This document shows, piece after piece, positions 33,686 through 45,101 of a DNA stretch of 64,000 nucleotides. The translations under genes were made by a program, and so were the position numbers. The notes beneath the pieces are model-generated. The model was not told the origin of the DNA and ran no database searches. It was given only the letters and a program-made list of their open reading frames with translations. Every line of letters begins with the position of its first letter. Position 1 is the stretch's first letter. This stretch comes from Pleurotus djamor (lineage: Eukaryota > Basidiomycota > Agaricomycetes > Agaricales > Pleurotaceae). The stretch spans positions 1-64,000 of the forward strand of contig JAPEVF010000098.1 of the NCBI GenBank assembly GCA_029747585.1, in the 5' to 3' direction.

Positions 33686-34956
33686 TTACAGGACTCTCCG
33701 CCATTTAACCGAGCCATCCTCTCCGCCACTAACGAATCCTGCTCCTTTGCCGTGTTCTGATGGTTTGGGTCGCCATGCCACTGACCAGACCTCTCCGGTC
33801 TCTGCTACGGTAGAGACAGCTGCTCGCGCTGCGATGTCCCATACTTTCACAGTTTTGTCTGCAGATCTTTCGGGACATTAGCCCAAACCTTCAATTAGGA
33901 CATATAAGAAGCGTACCCTGACAGTGCCAGTCTACCGTCAGGTGAAATGTCCGTACTCAGCACCCAAGACGAGTGCCCAGTCAGTGTTGCAGCGGCTCCT
34001 CCAGCGGATTTTGTCGGGGCGCGTACATCGTGCAAGATCAGTCGTTTGTCGTCTGATCCGCTGATGAGATACTAGGTGGAAGCGTGAGATGGATGACTGC
34101 TTGAAGCATAAGAAAGCATACACCGTTGTCCCAAGACCAGGATATAGACCTAACCGCCATGGCATGCGACGTGAAGGTCGCGCCCAAGGCTCCGGTTTCC
34201 AGATCGAAGATGTATATTTGACCAGATTCACTCGATAAAGCGACACGAGAGCCATCTGGTGACTGACAAGACTGGTCAGTGATACGATATCTACGTAGGA
34301 CCGAAGACGCACATGCGAACAGCACATTCCAAACTTTGCACGCCCACTTGTCAATGTCGAAAGCCTCTCGCCGAAGTTATTTGGCTGAGCTGAATGGATT
34401 GTGATGTTTCCAGAGCTACCCGAAGATGCATAGGTCTCTCCTTTTGGGTTCAAGGAGACAGACCACGCTAAAGATACGCGTCAACGTCAAATACAGGCCA
34501 AGAAATCGATTCACTTACATGGTTCCGCCCCTTCGCCTGCTCTCACATAACTCTCAAACTTTCCGACGACTTCCCCACTGGATAGATCCCACAGCGACGT
34601 TAATCCTTCCAAGCTATTGTAAAGCGCTCTCTGACCGTCCGGGGAGACAGATAATGATATCAATCCCAACGTATGCGTGGGCGGCTTGTTCGCGTCGACT
34701 GGATGTGGTGATCCATTATCTGATGCCCAGAGACGTGTTGAGCCATCGGCAGATATGGATACTACACTGTCGGTGCTGGTCCATTTTACTCCCCATACGG
34801 CTTCGGATTGGGCTGACGAACGCGCAGGTCAAAATCCCCAGTGTTCAAGGACGTGAAGGGTGGATAACCGTACGCTCAGTGCAGGTATGGACTTCGGTTA
34901 CGAAAAGACTCTGTAGACGCGTGGTTCAGTAGGATGCAGCGAATACGTGAAGTCAT
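33686..34956 (-). CDS. SKI8: Ski8/WDR61 WD40-repeat protein
   Basis: Seven-bladed WD40 protein of about 325 residues, resembling Ski8 (Rec14/WDR61), which works in the Ski complex with the cytoplasmic exosome and in meiosis. Exons: 34902-34956, 34519-34812, 34313-34467, 34124-34262, 33917-34071 and 33686-33866. Blades are visible: AVWGVKWTSTDSVVSISADG, FTSHAMAVRSISWSWDN, YLISGSDDKRLILHDVR, TGHSSWVLSTDISPDGRLAL and the terminal GGEDGSVKWRRVL. The junction between exons 4 and 5 is out of phase by one base; an extra G at the donor (CAACGGTG) would explain it. It ends 84 bp from the VPS41 stop, tail-to-tail. The start exon is less certain than the rest. Confidence 0.83.
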
Positions 34957-35240
34957 GGACGAGTTTTACCATTGCTAAGATGTTCCAGTTCAAGTGATCA
35001 GGGAAGTACGACGCGCTCTGGCGCTTAGATCAGACGCTCAAGCACCGGCGATGTCCGAGCGGCGATTGAACTCACTTGTGAAAATCAACACAACTCTTGA
35101 ACCTTATTTTTTCCCCACATCAACGAACGCGGACGACGACATCCACAAATATTTCATTTTTTGCTCTTATAAACTTATAAAAGTGAGTCTTTCTTCGATG
35201 TAAATGAGTCTGATATGAATGTTTGTCTCGCGATCGTAGG
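34957..35240. promoter_or_regulatory. Divergent promoter SKI8 / eS12, with probable 5' UTR intron
   Basis: A 284-bp divergent region. An A/T-rich TATA-like stretch sits near 35166-35182. A GTGAGT at 35183 and a TAG acceptor ending at 35239 fit an intron in the eS12 leader, one base before the ATG, as is frequent in ribosomal protein genes. Confidence 0.55.
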
Positions 35241-35736
35241 ATGTCTGACGCTGGAGATGACATTCAAGTCGAGGCCCCAGAGGTCGAGGTCGCTGCTGAT
35301 GCTCCCAAGGGAAAATTGTCCGTCGAGGACGCCCTCAAGGTACGTAATCTGTATCGTTTCATCCGTTGCGATCTCATGGTTTATTCAATCGCAACAGCAA
35401 GTCTTGAAGAACGCTCTCGTTCACGATGGTCTTGCTCGCGGTCTCCGTGAGTGCGCAAAGGCTTTGGACAAACGCCAGGCCCATCTTTGCGTTCTCGTCG
35501 AAACCTGTACCGAAGCCGAGTACATCAAACTCATCGAAGCCCTCTGCGCCGAACACAAGATCAATCTTATCAAAGTCGGTGACGCCAAACTTCTCGGTCA
35601 ATGGGCTGGTCTTTGCAAGATCGACCGTGAGGGTAACCCCCGTAAGATCGTCGGATGCAGCTGTGTCGTCGTTAAGGACTACGGCTCGGAGAGCGAGGGT
35701 CTTAACGTCTTGTTGGACTACTTCAAGAACCGATAA
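35241..35736 (+). CDS. RPS12: 40S ribosomal protein S12 (eS12)
   Basis: Small-subunit ribosomal protein of 145 residues in two coding exons, 35241-35339 and 35398-35736. The acidic N-terminus ([17 protein letters not shown]) precedes the L7Ae-like fold: [40 protein letters not shown] and [20 protein letters not shown], ending with [20 protein letters not shown] and stop. Length and sequence agree with fungal eS12 (about 143 aa). It is divergent from SKI8. Confidence 0.96.
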
Positions 35737-36780
35737 AATGGTGAGTCCCACGCTCGTGCTTTGATTTCCTAAGGGATGACAGACAGACTCCCTCTACTGA
35801 GGCTCAGTCCTCTGAGGATAAAAGTCTATCCGGAATCATTATATTTTGTCTGATTTTGTCTGCATTCTCATCCGTTCACGAAACCCCGATGCTAACTAGT
35901 CTTAATTTTCTAGTGTTTAACTATGTTGTAAACGATCTGCTACTCCTACCAATAAAATACGTAGTCCAACCGACCATAGCGGTGATGAACGATCAATGTT
36001 TCACCTAGCACATCTAGCAATGCTTNCGGCCTTCNGCAAGGCGGANCAGTATTTCCGAGCCTCCCCTTTCTTGACGCGTTGTAGCCTCTGATAACCCTTA
36101 CAATTTTACCGTGTTGGACCGAGAAAGGCGACTGGATTCNTTCAACGGTAGCGGTGTGGCATGTCGTATACTCATCGNGCATGAGATGGTACGATTTGTT
36201 GTCGCTCTNTTCGNTCAGCTTTACCAAACAAGNAGCACCCAATCAGTGNACATTCCTCCCAGACCAATGCCAACAAGTTCCTNATTCAATCGAGANGCNG
36301 GTCCCTTGTCCTTCGAGAATCATGATTTCCCTCGGGGCTCGTCGGATTCAATGNTATGAACTNCTNTTCATGTCCTCCTGACGGTTGCTGCCCGGTGCGG
36401 TGAGCTACNCCGANGGGNCTTATTATCAGGATTTACATCACTGAACCTTCCTCCCCTCCCCCATACAAAATGGAGCTCTCTTCNTGATGTGCGGTGTCTC
36501 TTCTTCGATATAATAATCTCGATATAATGATCTCAAATATAACTNCATACTTCNCAGAGANCATCANNAGCGCCGACGATCNACTCAAGCTAAGGACCNC
36601 TCCATGAGGGNGACCCTTCGCGANNCNNGGCGCCTCANGCAGACCCCTTCGNATNGCAAGATTCCCAGCCGGAAACACGTCACTTCAACCTTGAAGTTCA
36701 CCGACGAANAAGGCCATGANTCGTCCACGGATATACGTCTGCGATAACTCGTCTCGATTGACACATGAGGTCTTCTTATG
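35737..36780. other. Low-quality intergenic sequence with scattered ns
   Basis: About 750 bp of clean eS12 3' flank and following DNA give way, from about 36026, to roughly 25 isolated ns up to the assembly gap. No open frame can be trusted here. The scattered pattern suggests low-coverage contig-end sequence or collapsed divergent alleles. Confidence 0.6.
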
Positions 36781-37123
36781 NNNNNNNNNNNNNNNNNNNN
36801 NNNNNNNNNNNNNNNNNNNNNNNNNNNNNNNNNNNNNNNNNNNNNNNNNNNNNNNNNNNNNNNNNNNNNNNNNNNNNNNNNNNNNNNNNNNNNNNNNNNN
36901 NNNNNNNNNNNNNNNNNNNNNNNNNNNNNNNNNNNNNNNNNNNNNNNNNNNNNNNNNNNNNNNNNNNNNNNNNNNNNNNNNNNNNNNNNNNNNNNNNNNN
37001 NNNNNNNNNNNNNNNNNNNNNNNNNNNNNNNNNNNNNNNNNNNNNNNNNNNNNNNNNNNNNNNNNNNNNNNNNNNNNNNNNNNNNNNNNNNNNNNNNNNN
37101 NNNNNNNNNNNNNNNNNNNNNNN
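36781..37123. other. Assembly gap (343 n)
   Basis: An uninterrupted run of n. Its content is unknown; coding sequence cannot be excluded. Confidence 1.
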
Positions 37124-37310
37124 TGCATAGCCTACATCAGAGCGTGTTGTACAGCCTGAAAATACACTATCTCTCTCATGTCCATGGTATCATTTGTGCT
37201 TGCACCTCTTGCCCCTTCCTGAAAACGGCGCAGCTGTACCTCCATCCGGACCATCCCTCTTCTCCCCCATCATGTCGCCGTCGATGCTTCGTTCGTTCTT
37301 TCTGTCTTAC

Positions 37311-39162
37311 ATGACTCCATCGAAGTAAACTTCTTCGCCAACGCCATCTCCCACCACTAAATCATTCACTGTGGCAACTAGTGCAACCACGCTGGAAGTT
37401 CACTTCACCGAGCTTTCGACATACCTGGATGGCCATTCGGCAAAGGGTGGGCTATTTTGTCTCTCTTCTTCACCCAACGTACCTCTGGAACCCAAGTCTC
37501 AGCGTTGTCAAACGTGTCTCGGGATATTAGCCAGAAACTTGAAAAATTCAGCAACCAACAAGTCCATGATATATCCATGGATATGTATGATGAACTTTCT
37601 CGTAGAAGGGTGGAAACCCCGCGTATGTGAACTATTTTCACTTTAAAAATGAACTGAACCTAGACTGTCAACACCTTTCAAGCACCCTTTCTACCTCCGC
37701 TGCAGGGATTTTCTTTGACACGCAACCAAGCTCGACAAACCCTCGCGGTTATGCCAATATCACAGTTCGACATTCTGAGCTGCAGTGTCCATCAAGAACT
37801 CGCCAGACGGTACCCTCAACTAAAGAAGGATGTGGGGAGCCTTTGCCTGTTTTCCCTCGAAGCTTTACTGATCCCCAGCGTCCTGGACAGGCTCTTAATT
37901 CTGTCCGATTATCATATTTAATGCTTCCAGATCTCACCACACATATTCCCAAGAGAGGTGCATATCCAGATACCCATGGAGGGTTTGCAGATATTTGGAT
38001 ATGCGATTGGAATCAGAAGCATCATTGGATGCCAAGAAGACGTCAGATGCGGAAGGTGAGGGCGCAACCACCATCTTGCAGCTTCTATGCTTACAATCTC
38101 TAGGTCGCTGTCAAGGTCCTGCGATCTGTGAATAGTGGCATAGACGACAAGCGTAAACTTGATAAAGTTAGCATCTTGCTCTATCTGTACTGAACATCCC
38201 CTGGAAGCTGATCCTGTCTAATCAGAGACTGCGCCGGGAGTTAACCGTTTGGCATTCCCTCGAACACCCGCAAATATTGCCATTGCACGGAATAGTATCT
38301 GAGTTTGGTCCATATGTATCAATGGTATGCCCATGGATGGAAAATGGTAGCCTGAATGGTTATCTCTCTCGAACTGGTGAAAACTTGACAATAGAGAGAC
38401 GATACCAAATTGTATGTGCCTCCCAGCCGCCCATATCCCCATGATTGATCGCGATCTTTATAGCTTCGACAAGTTTGCTGCGGTCTGGCCTATCGTACGT
38501 TTTCTAGGTGGTGAATCGCAAGTTGCCAACACCCTTTCCAGTGCACTCTCGCTCGGTTGTTCATGGGGACCTGACAAGCGTAAGCCCCATTTCAATCCAT
38601 TTACCCTGGCTTGGAGCTGATCATGATTATAGTGCAACGTCCTAATCAGTTCCGTTGGAGACGCATACCTCAGTGACTTCGGCCTCGCCACGGTCGTATC
38701 AGATATGCAACGTTCCTCAATGTTGACGACATCCATCAGTGGAAACATCCGGTTCTCAGCTCCCGAGAAGTATCGCGTCGGCGCGGAGGATGGTGTTTTA
38801 CCTTTGCCCATGCCGGAGAGCGATATCTACTCGTTTGGAAGCATCACATTACAGGTAACTTCTTGTTCAATTTGAACAGGAATCCTTGACTCAGACTTTG
38901 AAAGACTTTGACCGGGACGATCCCATACCACTACATCAAGACGGACCCTCAGGTATTAATTGAGCTTGTCCAAGGCCGCCGACCAAAGAGACCTGTAGAC
39001 CCTCGGATTACAGACTCCCGGTGGCATTTTATCTGTGCTTGCTGGGCCGATAAACCTACTGACCGTCCTACCCTCGTGAAGATCAAGGAACATGTAACGG
39101 CGGAGCCTTGGGCCACGAACACCCCATCAGTTAAACACCCGATTCGCTGCGATGTATTCTAA
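37311..39162 (+). CDS. Protein kinase with two N-terminal Spa2/GIT-homology (SHD) repeats
   Basis: A 443-residue protein in ten exons: 37311-37324, 37382-37446, 37497-37622, 37683-37831, 37879-38055, 38104-38166, 38226-38411, 38508-38579, 38633-38854 and 38905-39162. All junctions are in phase. Two SHD repeats come first, KFSNQQVHDISMDMYDELSR and ARQTLAVMPISQFDILSCSV then HQELARRYP, linked by PPPFLPPLQGF as in fungal Spa2-like proteins. The TKL-like kinase follows: HGGFADIW loop, Lys in VAVK (K181), RRE (E203), VVHGDLTSCNVL (D281), SDFGLAT (D299), SAPEKYR. All catalytic residues remain. The αE region before the catalytic loop is atypical. Function unknown; SHD repeats suggest docking to polarity or MAP-kinase partners. 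Confidence 0.82.
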
Positions 39163-39735
39163 TACCCTACTAGACCAACCATATACCCTCCCCGCCCTCC
39201 GCTCTGAGGACTTATCGTTCGTTTCAAAGGAGCCGTTTAGCTCAAGATTTCTCGACAATTTTGTTGGCTTAAAAACTGTCACTGAGCGCTGAGCGCTGAG
39301 CGCCAATGCGCAAGTTGCACCATCGAGATCGCAGACCTACATATACATCGACGTCTGATCATCTCGTCCCTTCCGTACATCTTTCAATCACAACTTCACT
39401 TCGAGACCCCGCACCACCGAGTGCACGTGTCTTCAACTGGCTATCAGTCTCCTTGCGTGAGTCCAGAAATCATAGTCTCCTCGACGTGTGTTCCGGGAGA
39501 TTCAGTCCGATGCTGGCTTCAAGTTTACGTACTACGGCAAAGAAATCAAGATTCGGCGATGAAAGTGGGCTCTGGGTAGGGTGATATAATTTACGGGATG
39601 GTAGCAATCAGAGTACTAGAACACTACGACATGAAGGAAGCACAACAAGGAGCACAACAAACGAGCGTAGCGTGAAATATAGCAAGAAGGTATGGGGTAA
39701 CATAAGTATGTATGCAGCAAGTAGAAATGTATCGT
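39163..39735. other. Intergenic, nothing recognised
   Basis: A 573-bp tail-to-tail spacer. It contains three consecutive GAGCGCT units near 39282-39303, too short to be meaningful. Otherwise 3' UTRs. Confidence 0.4.
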
Positions 39736-41235
39736 TCATGTAAAAAGCTGCACGATTTCCTCTATCACCAAGTCGGGATGGCTCATGGTCAAATCGTGTT
39801 TACCGCCCAGAACTTTCACCAGCTTGAGTTTCGTCTGTTCGGATGCAGGGAATTTCTCGACGGCGCCTTCAATGAGCCCCTTGATTTTATCCGCATATCG
39901 AACAGGTACTGTGTTATCTTGAGTGCCGTGGATGAGGACGATATGCTTTCCCCTCCAAGCATCACCATCTGAGAAGGCGCAGTGCAATCCGCGTATTGGA
40001 CCGTCCCGTAGAGACGATGCAACAGCTCCGTTGTATCCTGGAAGGTGGGCGGATTGAATGCGAACGATCTAAGGATGGTCAAAGTTAGTAATTTATGGCG
40101 GTCATTCGAAGGGATCACTCGCCTCCTGTACAACACCGTTATTTGGTTTTTTGGCGAACATTTTGACCGGATCAGTGGCCTCGGCTTCTCCGTCGCTCTT
40201 TCCAGCTCCAAGCGGATGTTGCTTCTCATCTGAACGGGGCGAGACATCCGAACTAGCTTTCGGAGTCGAATTGCCTTTTGAAACGATCAGATGTTGAAGA
40301 TACGACTGCGCAACATATATATTGGTATATTGTGAAGGTTCATTGGAATGGATGAAGAGCGGGGATAACGTACCCGAACTATGCTGCTGCCCGCGATCGT
40401 CTGGACGAGGGGACTGGACATGAATTTGGCCGTGCGCGGAAGATCATTGGATTCCATAAGACCAGCACATGCTATGAGCGCGACTCGGTCGTCTACGAGG
40501 TGGGGGTATTGTGACGTAAAGGCCGCAGCGATAGCGCCGCCCATAGACACACCGATGATATGAGCCTTGTCCCATTTGATGTGCTGCATCAGGAGGGCCA
40601 GTTGGGTGGTATAGAGGGCCGTGGTATATGTCGTTGCGGGTGCTTCTGAGTAGCCGCGACCATATAGATCTACAATGCCCATATGAGACAATGCGTTCTC
40701 AGAGTGAAACCGATTAGATATCTACCATAGAGCAGCACGCGATAGCCCTTCTCTGCAAGTTGTGGCGCGACATCTTTCCATATCATCGCAGGTATTGACA
40801 ATCCATGAATCAGGACGATCTGTGGATGTAGATTGGGATATTGTGAATGAGAGCTCACACGCGACGAACAGTGATGTGCCACGTACCTTCTCGCCGTCCT
40901 CCGGGCCAATCAACCAGTACCTCACCTAAATCGCGAGATCAAGTGTTAGAAGCGTACCCCCCTCTCTTTGTGAGTGACCAGGGCCCAGATAACGCGCTCA
41001 CCTTGCCATACGGAAACTTGACATAGGCTCCTCCGTCGTAAAATTCCTCTGGGTAGATATCCCATGAAGAATGGGCCTTCGGTAGCGACTCTAGCGAAGG
41101 ATAAATAAGCAAAGGTTCTGGTGGACTTGGAAATGCGGCGAAAAAGTAAGTCGTGAGGAGGATGGGTGGTAGAATGAGCAGTGTGAGTGTGAGACACTGG
41201 AAAGGGCCGTTGGATAATGAGATTGCCATTGACAT
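39736..41235 (-). CDS. Membrane-anchored alpha/beta hydrolase
   Basis: A 392-residue alpha/beta-hydrolase in six exons (41002-41235, 40887-40925, 40726-40819, 40374-40669, 40123-40305, 39736-40068). The N-terminus has one hydrophobic helix, LTLTLLILPPILLTTYFFAA, suggesting a type II membrane anchor. Catalytic elements are the oxyanion region LIHGLSIPAMIW, nucleophile GVSMGG (S164), acid in HGTQDNTVP (D333) and base in GGKHDLT (H373). A polar insertion of about 60 residues (exon 5), rich in Ser, Lys and Glu, separates core from cap. The fifth intron begins with GC (GAG|GCGAGT), the only donor nearby that gives a natural frame and sequence. Substrate unknown; lipase or esterase-like. Confidence 0.85.
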
Positions 41236-41585
41236 AGGGCGGCGAAGGGGATTTCCGGGAGGGTTATTGCTATTGTACAGTTATGCGGCGTTTATGGAAG
41301 AAGAGTCTAAGAGGTCGAGTTCATTGAGATGTTGGTGGGGGAGGCTACCGCGTTTCACGGAGGATGAGTATAGTTTACCAAAATCGATCGCCCGAGTCGG
41401 TCAGCGAAATTGGGTCATTCATTTCGGGCCACCCGGACCCGTCAGCCGCCAAAGGGGCTCTCCTATAATGAGACGATTACAAGGGAAGTAAAGTAGCAGT
41501 AAATAAGTACGTAGAGAGTAAATATGTTGGTACAGAAGGTATATTCCGGTAGAAAGAAGCCTTGGGCTACGTTATTTTAAGCGAT
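41236..41585. other. Intergenic, nothing recognised
   Basis: A 350-bp spacer upstream of the hydrolase and downstream of a DUF6593 gene. It should hold the hydrolase promoter; no element identified. Confidence 0.35.
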
Positions 41586-42250
41586 TTAGTGGTCAAATGA
41601 CCTGCCGGATAGAAGCAAGATGGTGGCTGCTACGATGGCTTCGGACAAGCCACCCTGGATTGCATGAGGAGATACTTCTAGGGTGATACGCTTGTGGTGC
41701 GTGGTAGCTTTGGCAAGGAGCTGTAGTGAGCCGACGGATGCATCAAATAACTGTGGGCAACAGGTTAAATTTGACAAAGAAATCCGTAAGAAATTTGAGA
41801 ACATACGCAGAGTTCGTTATCGCCCGGAGCCCAAATATATTGCTTCCCTGCGATTGTCATGGTTCGTGCACTGAATCACCCGTTTAGCAAGAGCATGTGG
41901 TGCACAGTTGGGGAGACTTACGCCTTCCCTGGCGCAAGGGCTAGCCAGTGTGAAATGTGTTGCTTCGGAATGACACCGCGTATTTCCAGGATGGGATGCT
42001 TGTGCCATTCGATGATGACAATTGGGCTTCCATGAGCATCGTATATGTAAGTGACGCCGAGTTTAGGTGAGTCCGTGGCGATGCGGTAGAACACTTTATT
42101 CCTCGAGCCCATGATAGTGCAATTGAGGACGTTGGGGTTGAGTTCGAAGGAAAACGGTACCATAGGGGTCTGCGAGGACGAAAATGATGCAGGTGTCGCA
42201 CTGAACGCAGGAGTATGGGTGTTGGACCACATAGAAGGGTTGGCGTACAT
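41586..42250 (-). CDS. DUF6593 protein, copy 1
   Basis: Basidiomycete DUF6593 protein of 185 residues and unknown function. Three exons, 41922-42250, 41807-41870 and 41586-41750. After a Ser/Pro/Thr-rich head (about 1-30), the domain reads VPFSFELNPNVLNCTIMGSR then NKVFYRIATDSPKLGVTYIY, then IVIIEWHKHPILEIRGVIPK. Exon 2 encodes AGKQYIWAPGDNELC and exon 3 ends ITLEVSPHAIQGGLSEAIVA then ATILLLSG. The beta-rich pattern of the domain resembles a tubby-like fold; that is only an impression. A paralogue with the same 64-nt middle exon lies at 47226-47929. Confidence 0.8.
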
Positions 42251-43469
42251 CTCGAAGTAGGTGATATGTGACCGAGGATGGTGTATTGATACATCTCGAC
42301 CTCGGAAAGTGCGCTATAAATATAAGTCGCGTCCCCAGGCTCATACGCGCGACTTGCTCATTCAAACGGTTGGTACACGCTTCCGATCGACGTGGCCTTG
42401 ACGACGACCAAGGGAGAACAAGGTCGTACTTGTTTGGGAACCATGAAGCGACACAGGAGGAAGCCCTGCCGAAGATCATATTCCACCATACTAAGGCAAA
42501 TGGGGTACCACCGACAAGCGCATGAGGATGTAGCCAAGTTTAGTTTTGCGCTGGTCTAGAGGCAAATTGGCTATACTTATCCGAAGGACTTTCGTTCGTG
42601 TAGCAGGTATTTGGTCGCCATGCTGGTGCATTGCTTGGTACTTCGAGTGGTTAGCGGATGCAGGTGGGGTTTGATAGGAAAAAGTGCCTCCGCGATGAGG
42701 CCGAGCTTGACTGTCCGCGATGAGCAGGCATTCGCGGTATGAGACTAATAATGCGGTGCACGAAATGGACGACAAAAACCAGCGACCAAATGTAAGCACA
42801 GGATCCGAAAAGCACGTAGTTTCAGTTGGGAAATCCATGGAAGTAGACAAGCGAGTGGACTCAGTTCCGGTGCCTGGCATTGGCGCTCTCTCGTCATTTG
42901 AGAAGTACCATCCGAGAAGTTGCTCCGAAGTTAGTGAACCGTTGCAAAGTTTGTAGATCGCTCCCTCGACGAAGGTTGACATGGCTCGGAAGCAACTCCG
43001 AGTGCGACAAGGTGAGACACAGCCTCGGAGTGCCTGGAGTTGTTGGGTCGTCGTGTCGTCGGGCGAACAGCATCTGAGGTAACCTGTGAGGTACACTGAA
43101 AGTTCATACACTGTCCTTACGGAAACGACACAATATGAACAGGGAAAAAGGTGGCCGTGATGTGGGTTGCGCCAAAGCAGTGATGCTGAACCTCAGTTCA
43201 GCGTGTAGCATCGAGACGCCACAGTAAGAAAGAAGCCAGATAGACCACAATGTTTTGCTGTAATCCAGGAATTCCGAGAGCCTAGTGTGTTGAGTTGGCG
43301 TCGCACTTCAGAGCTTCGGCTGGCTTCGACGTTGAGTGACAGAAATTGGACCACGTGATACTCCTATCATCACCCCTTTCTGAAGTCAATTCCTCTCGGA
43401 CCTTTTCCCCAGTTGGCTTGGATGTAGTCCGATTTTCCTGTAGTTTGTTGACAACTCCAGTCACCCAGT
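42251..43469. other. Intergenic; one long unassigned open frame
   Basis: A 1.2-kb head-to-head spacer between a DUF6593 gene and an F-box gene. A minus-strand open frame (42491-43111) has 206 codons; from its first true ATG it would read MSTFVEGAIYKLCNGSLTSE onward. It shows no recognised domain, no splice partners and a mixed composition, so I do not call it a gene. Confidence 0.3.
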
Positions 43470-44983
43470 ATGCTTATTGACAAAGGAAAGAAGCGACAAG
43501 ACTTCGGTGAGTGAAGTATTGTATACATGGTATCCGGACTGACAACCTGGCGTACTCAGTTTCTCATTTGGATGTCCTTCCTACTGAGCTTCTCATCCAA
43601 CTGTTCTCACTTGCTGCCGGCAAGGAGGATGGTGCTCTCAACGTACGGACGCTAGTCTCTCTCACACACGTGTGCTCGAAATGGCGTGAAGTCCTGACCG
43701 GGACCCCAACCCTCTGGTCGACTATCGATTTTTCTCTTCCTCGACTCATGGATCTCTGTTTCGATCGGGCGCGTGATGTCCCCCTGGTACTGCAAGGGAG
43801 GATCTTTCGCAGTACTGAGGTCGACTTTCCATCCATCATATTAGACCACGTCCCCCATACTCGATCACTCTCAATTTCCTTTGATTCAGGCGTTTTCGAG
43901 CAACTCGTGCCCGTCCTTGAAGTGCCACCAGCGCCTCTCCTTGAGGTGCTTGACCTTCGTGTCGGCGCCGCCATACCCGAAAATTTATTCCAAGGTTCCA
44001 TCCCATGTCTCCGGAAGTTAACATTGACGGCCTGTGAGGTGCCATGGACATCCTTTTTCAACCAGCGACACTCCTTGACTTCATTAAACCTTGCGGGCAT
44101 TACTCGCCCTTCCTATAACAACCTTATTCGAGCCTTGGGCCAAGCACCTCAGCTTGTCTTTTTGAGAATGTCGTACTCATTGCCACCTCGCGCTCATTCA
44201 GAGACCCCCATTCCAACCCTTTTCATGCATAATCTTCGGGATCTACAGCTGATCGACAGCAAACTCGCGATCACCTCCCTCCATGATTTGCTCTTCTACC
44301 ATCGGAATGTTGGATTGGACATTTCGTGCGATTCTTGGGACGATGACTTGACTTCATTGCTGGGTGTATTCACCCACTTCGTCACTCCTTCGGACCCAGT
44401 ACGCTCGGTCTGGCTTGACCATTCCCCCACGGAGATCGCCTTATATGGGACAGACCAAGATCTCGGGGATATTCCCTCCGTTCGGTGGAAGGGATCACCG
44501 TTCCTTTCCACCATTCGCAGCCATATAGACGGAAACTGGTCATCATCCGCCAAGTCTATAGGTACTTTCTGCGATCGCCTGCTCACGACGCAGGTCATTA
44601 CCCTGCGCTGCTCAGCATCCGCTTCCACCGATCTCATATGGCCTCAAATCCTCGGTCAATTTCCGGGCTTACGACATCTTGTACTAGATCATTTCCTCAT
44701 ACCATCCTTCATTGAATTCGCCTTGATGGATGGCCCGAATGCAATCCACCTATGGTTGGACGTGCTTAGGATCCACGAAAACCCTGCTTGCACGGAGGAC
44801 GGCTTATCCGCTTTCTGCCAACTCGTAAACTTTCTTCCTTCCATCATGGATTCTCGTATTGTGATCCGAACGCTTGTCATTGAACTACTCAACACCGGTA
44901 CGGCCGATGTCCTTATCAAGCAGGCTGCCTTGGCAACTTGCAAAGCTGTCGTTAAAAACAACGAGTTGGTTGTTACATGGTAA
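43470..44983 (+). CDS. F-box protein (F-box-like/LRR type)
   Basis: A 486-residue protein in two exons (43470-43506 and 43560-44983). The short first exon supplies MLIDKGKKRQDF; the second opens with an F-box, SHLDVLPTELLIQLFSLAAG, then TLVSLTHVCSKWREVLTGTP, TLWSTIDF, the classic agaricomycete form in which LPxE and C-SKWR-ALxTPxLW are spaced by about 35 residues. A leucine-rich region follows (LEVLDLRVG, RKLTLTACEVPW, FPGLRHLVLDHF). This type is distinct from the F-box pair at 7-10 kb. Probable SCF adaptor, unknown target. Part of an accessory block with DUF6593 and the PARP-like fusion. Confidence 0.78.
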
Positions 44984-45101
44984 CTTTGAGCACAACAATT
45001 TAAGAGTTGTATGATTTCCTTTGTTGTAATTTCAGTTTGCATGTAACGTGGATTAGATGTAACTGTAAGCGCGACAAACTAAAACGGCAGTTATGCCTTG
45101 G

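Noticed and set aside
33546..33881. Plus-strand open frame of 111 codons after VPS41
   Set aside because: It overlaps the last VPS41 exon in another frame and the SKI8 gene on the opposite strand.
37627..38103. Alternative continuous frame through the SHD region of the kinase gene
   Set aside because: It avoids one intron, but the spliced frame gives clear SHD repeats and a clean phase at both ends.
39282..39303. Three GAGCGCT units in a row
   Set aside because: Too short for a satellite or regulatory array; no second cluster seen.
42491..43111. 206-codon minus-strand open frame in the spacer left of an F-box gene
   Set aside because: No domain, no splice partners, non-ATG opening and uneven composition; most likely chance.
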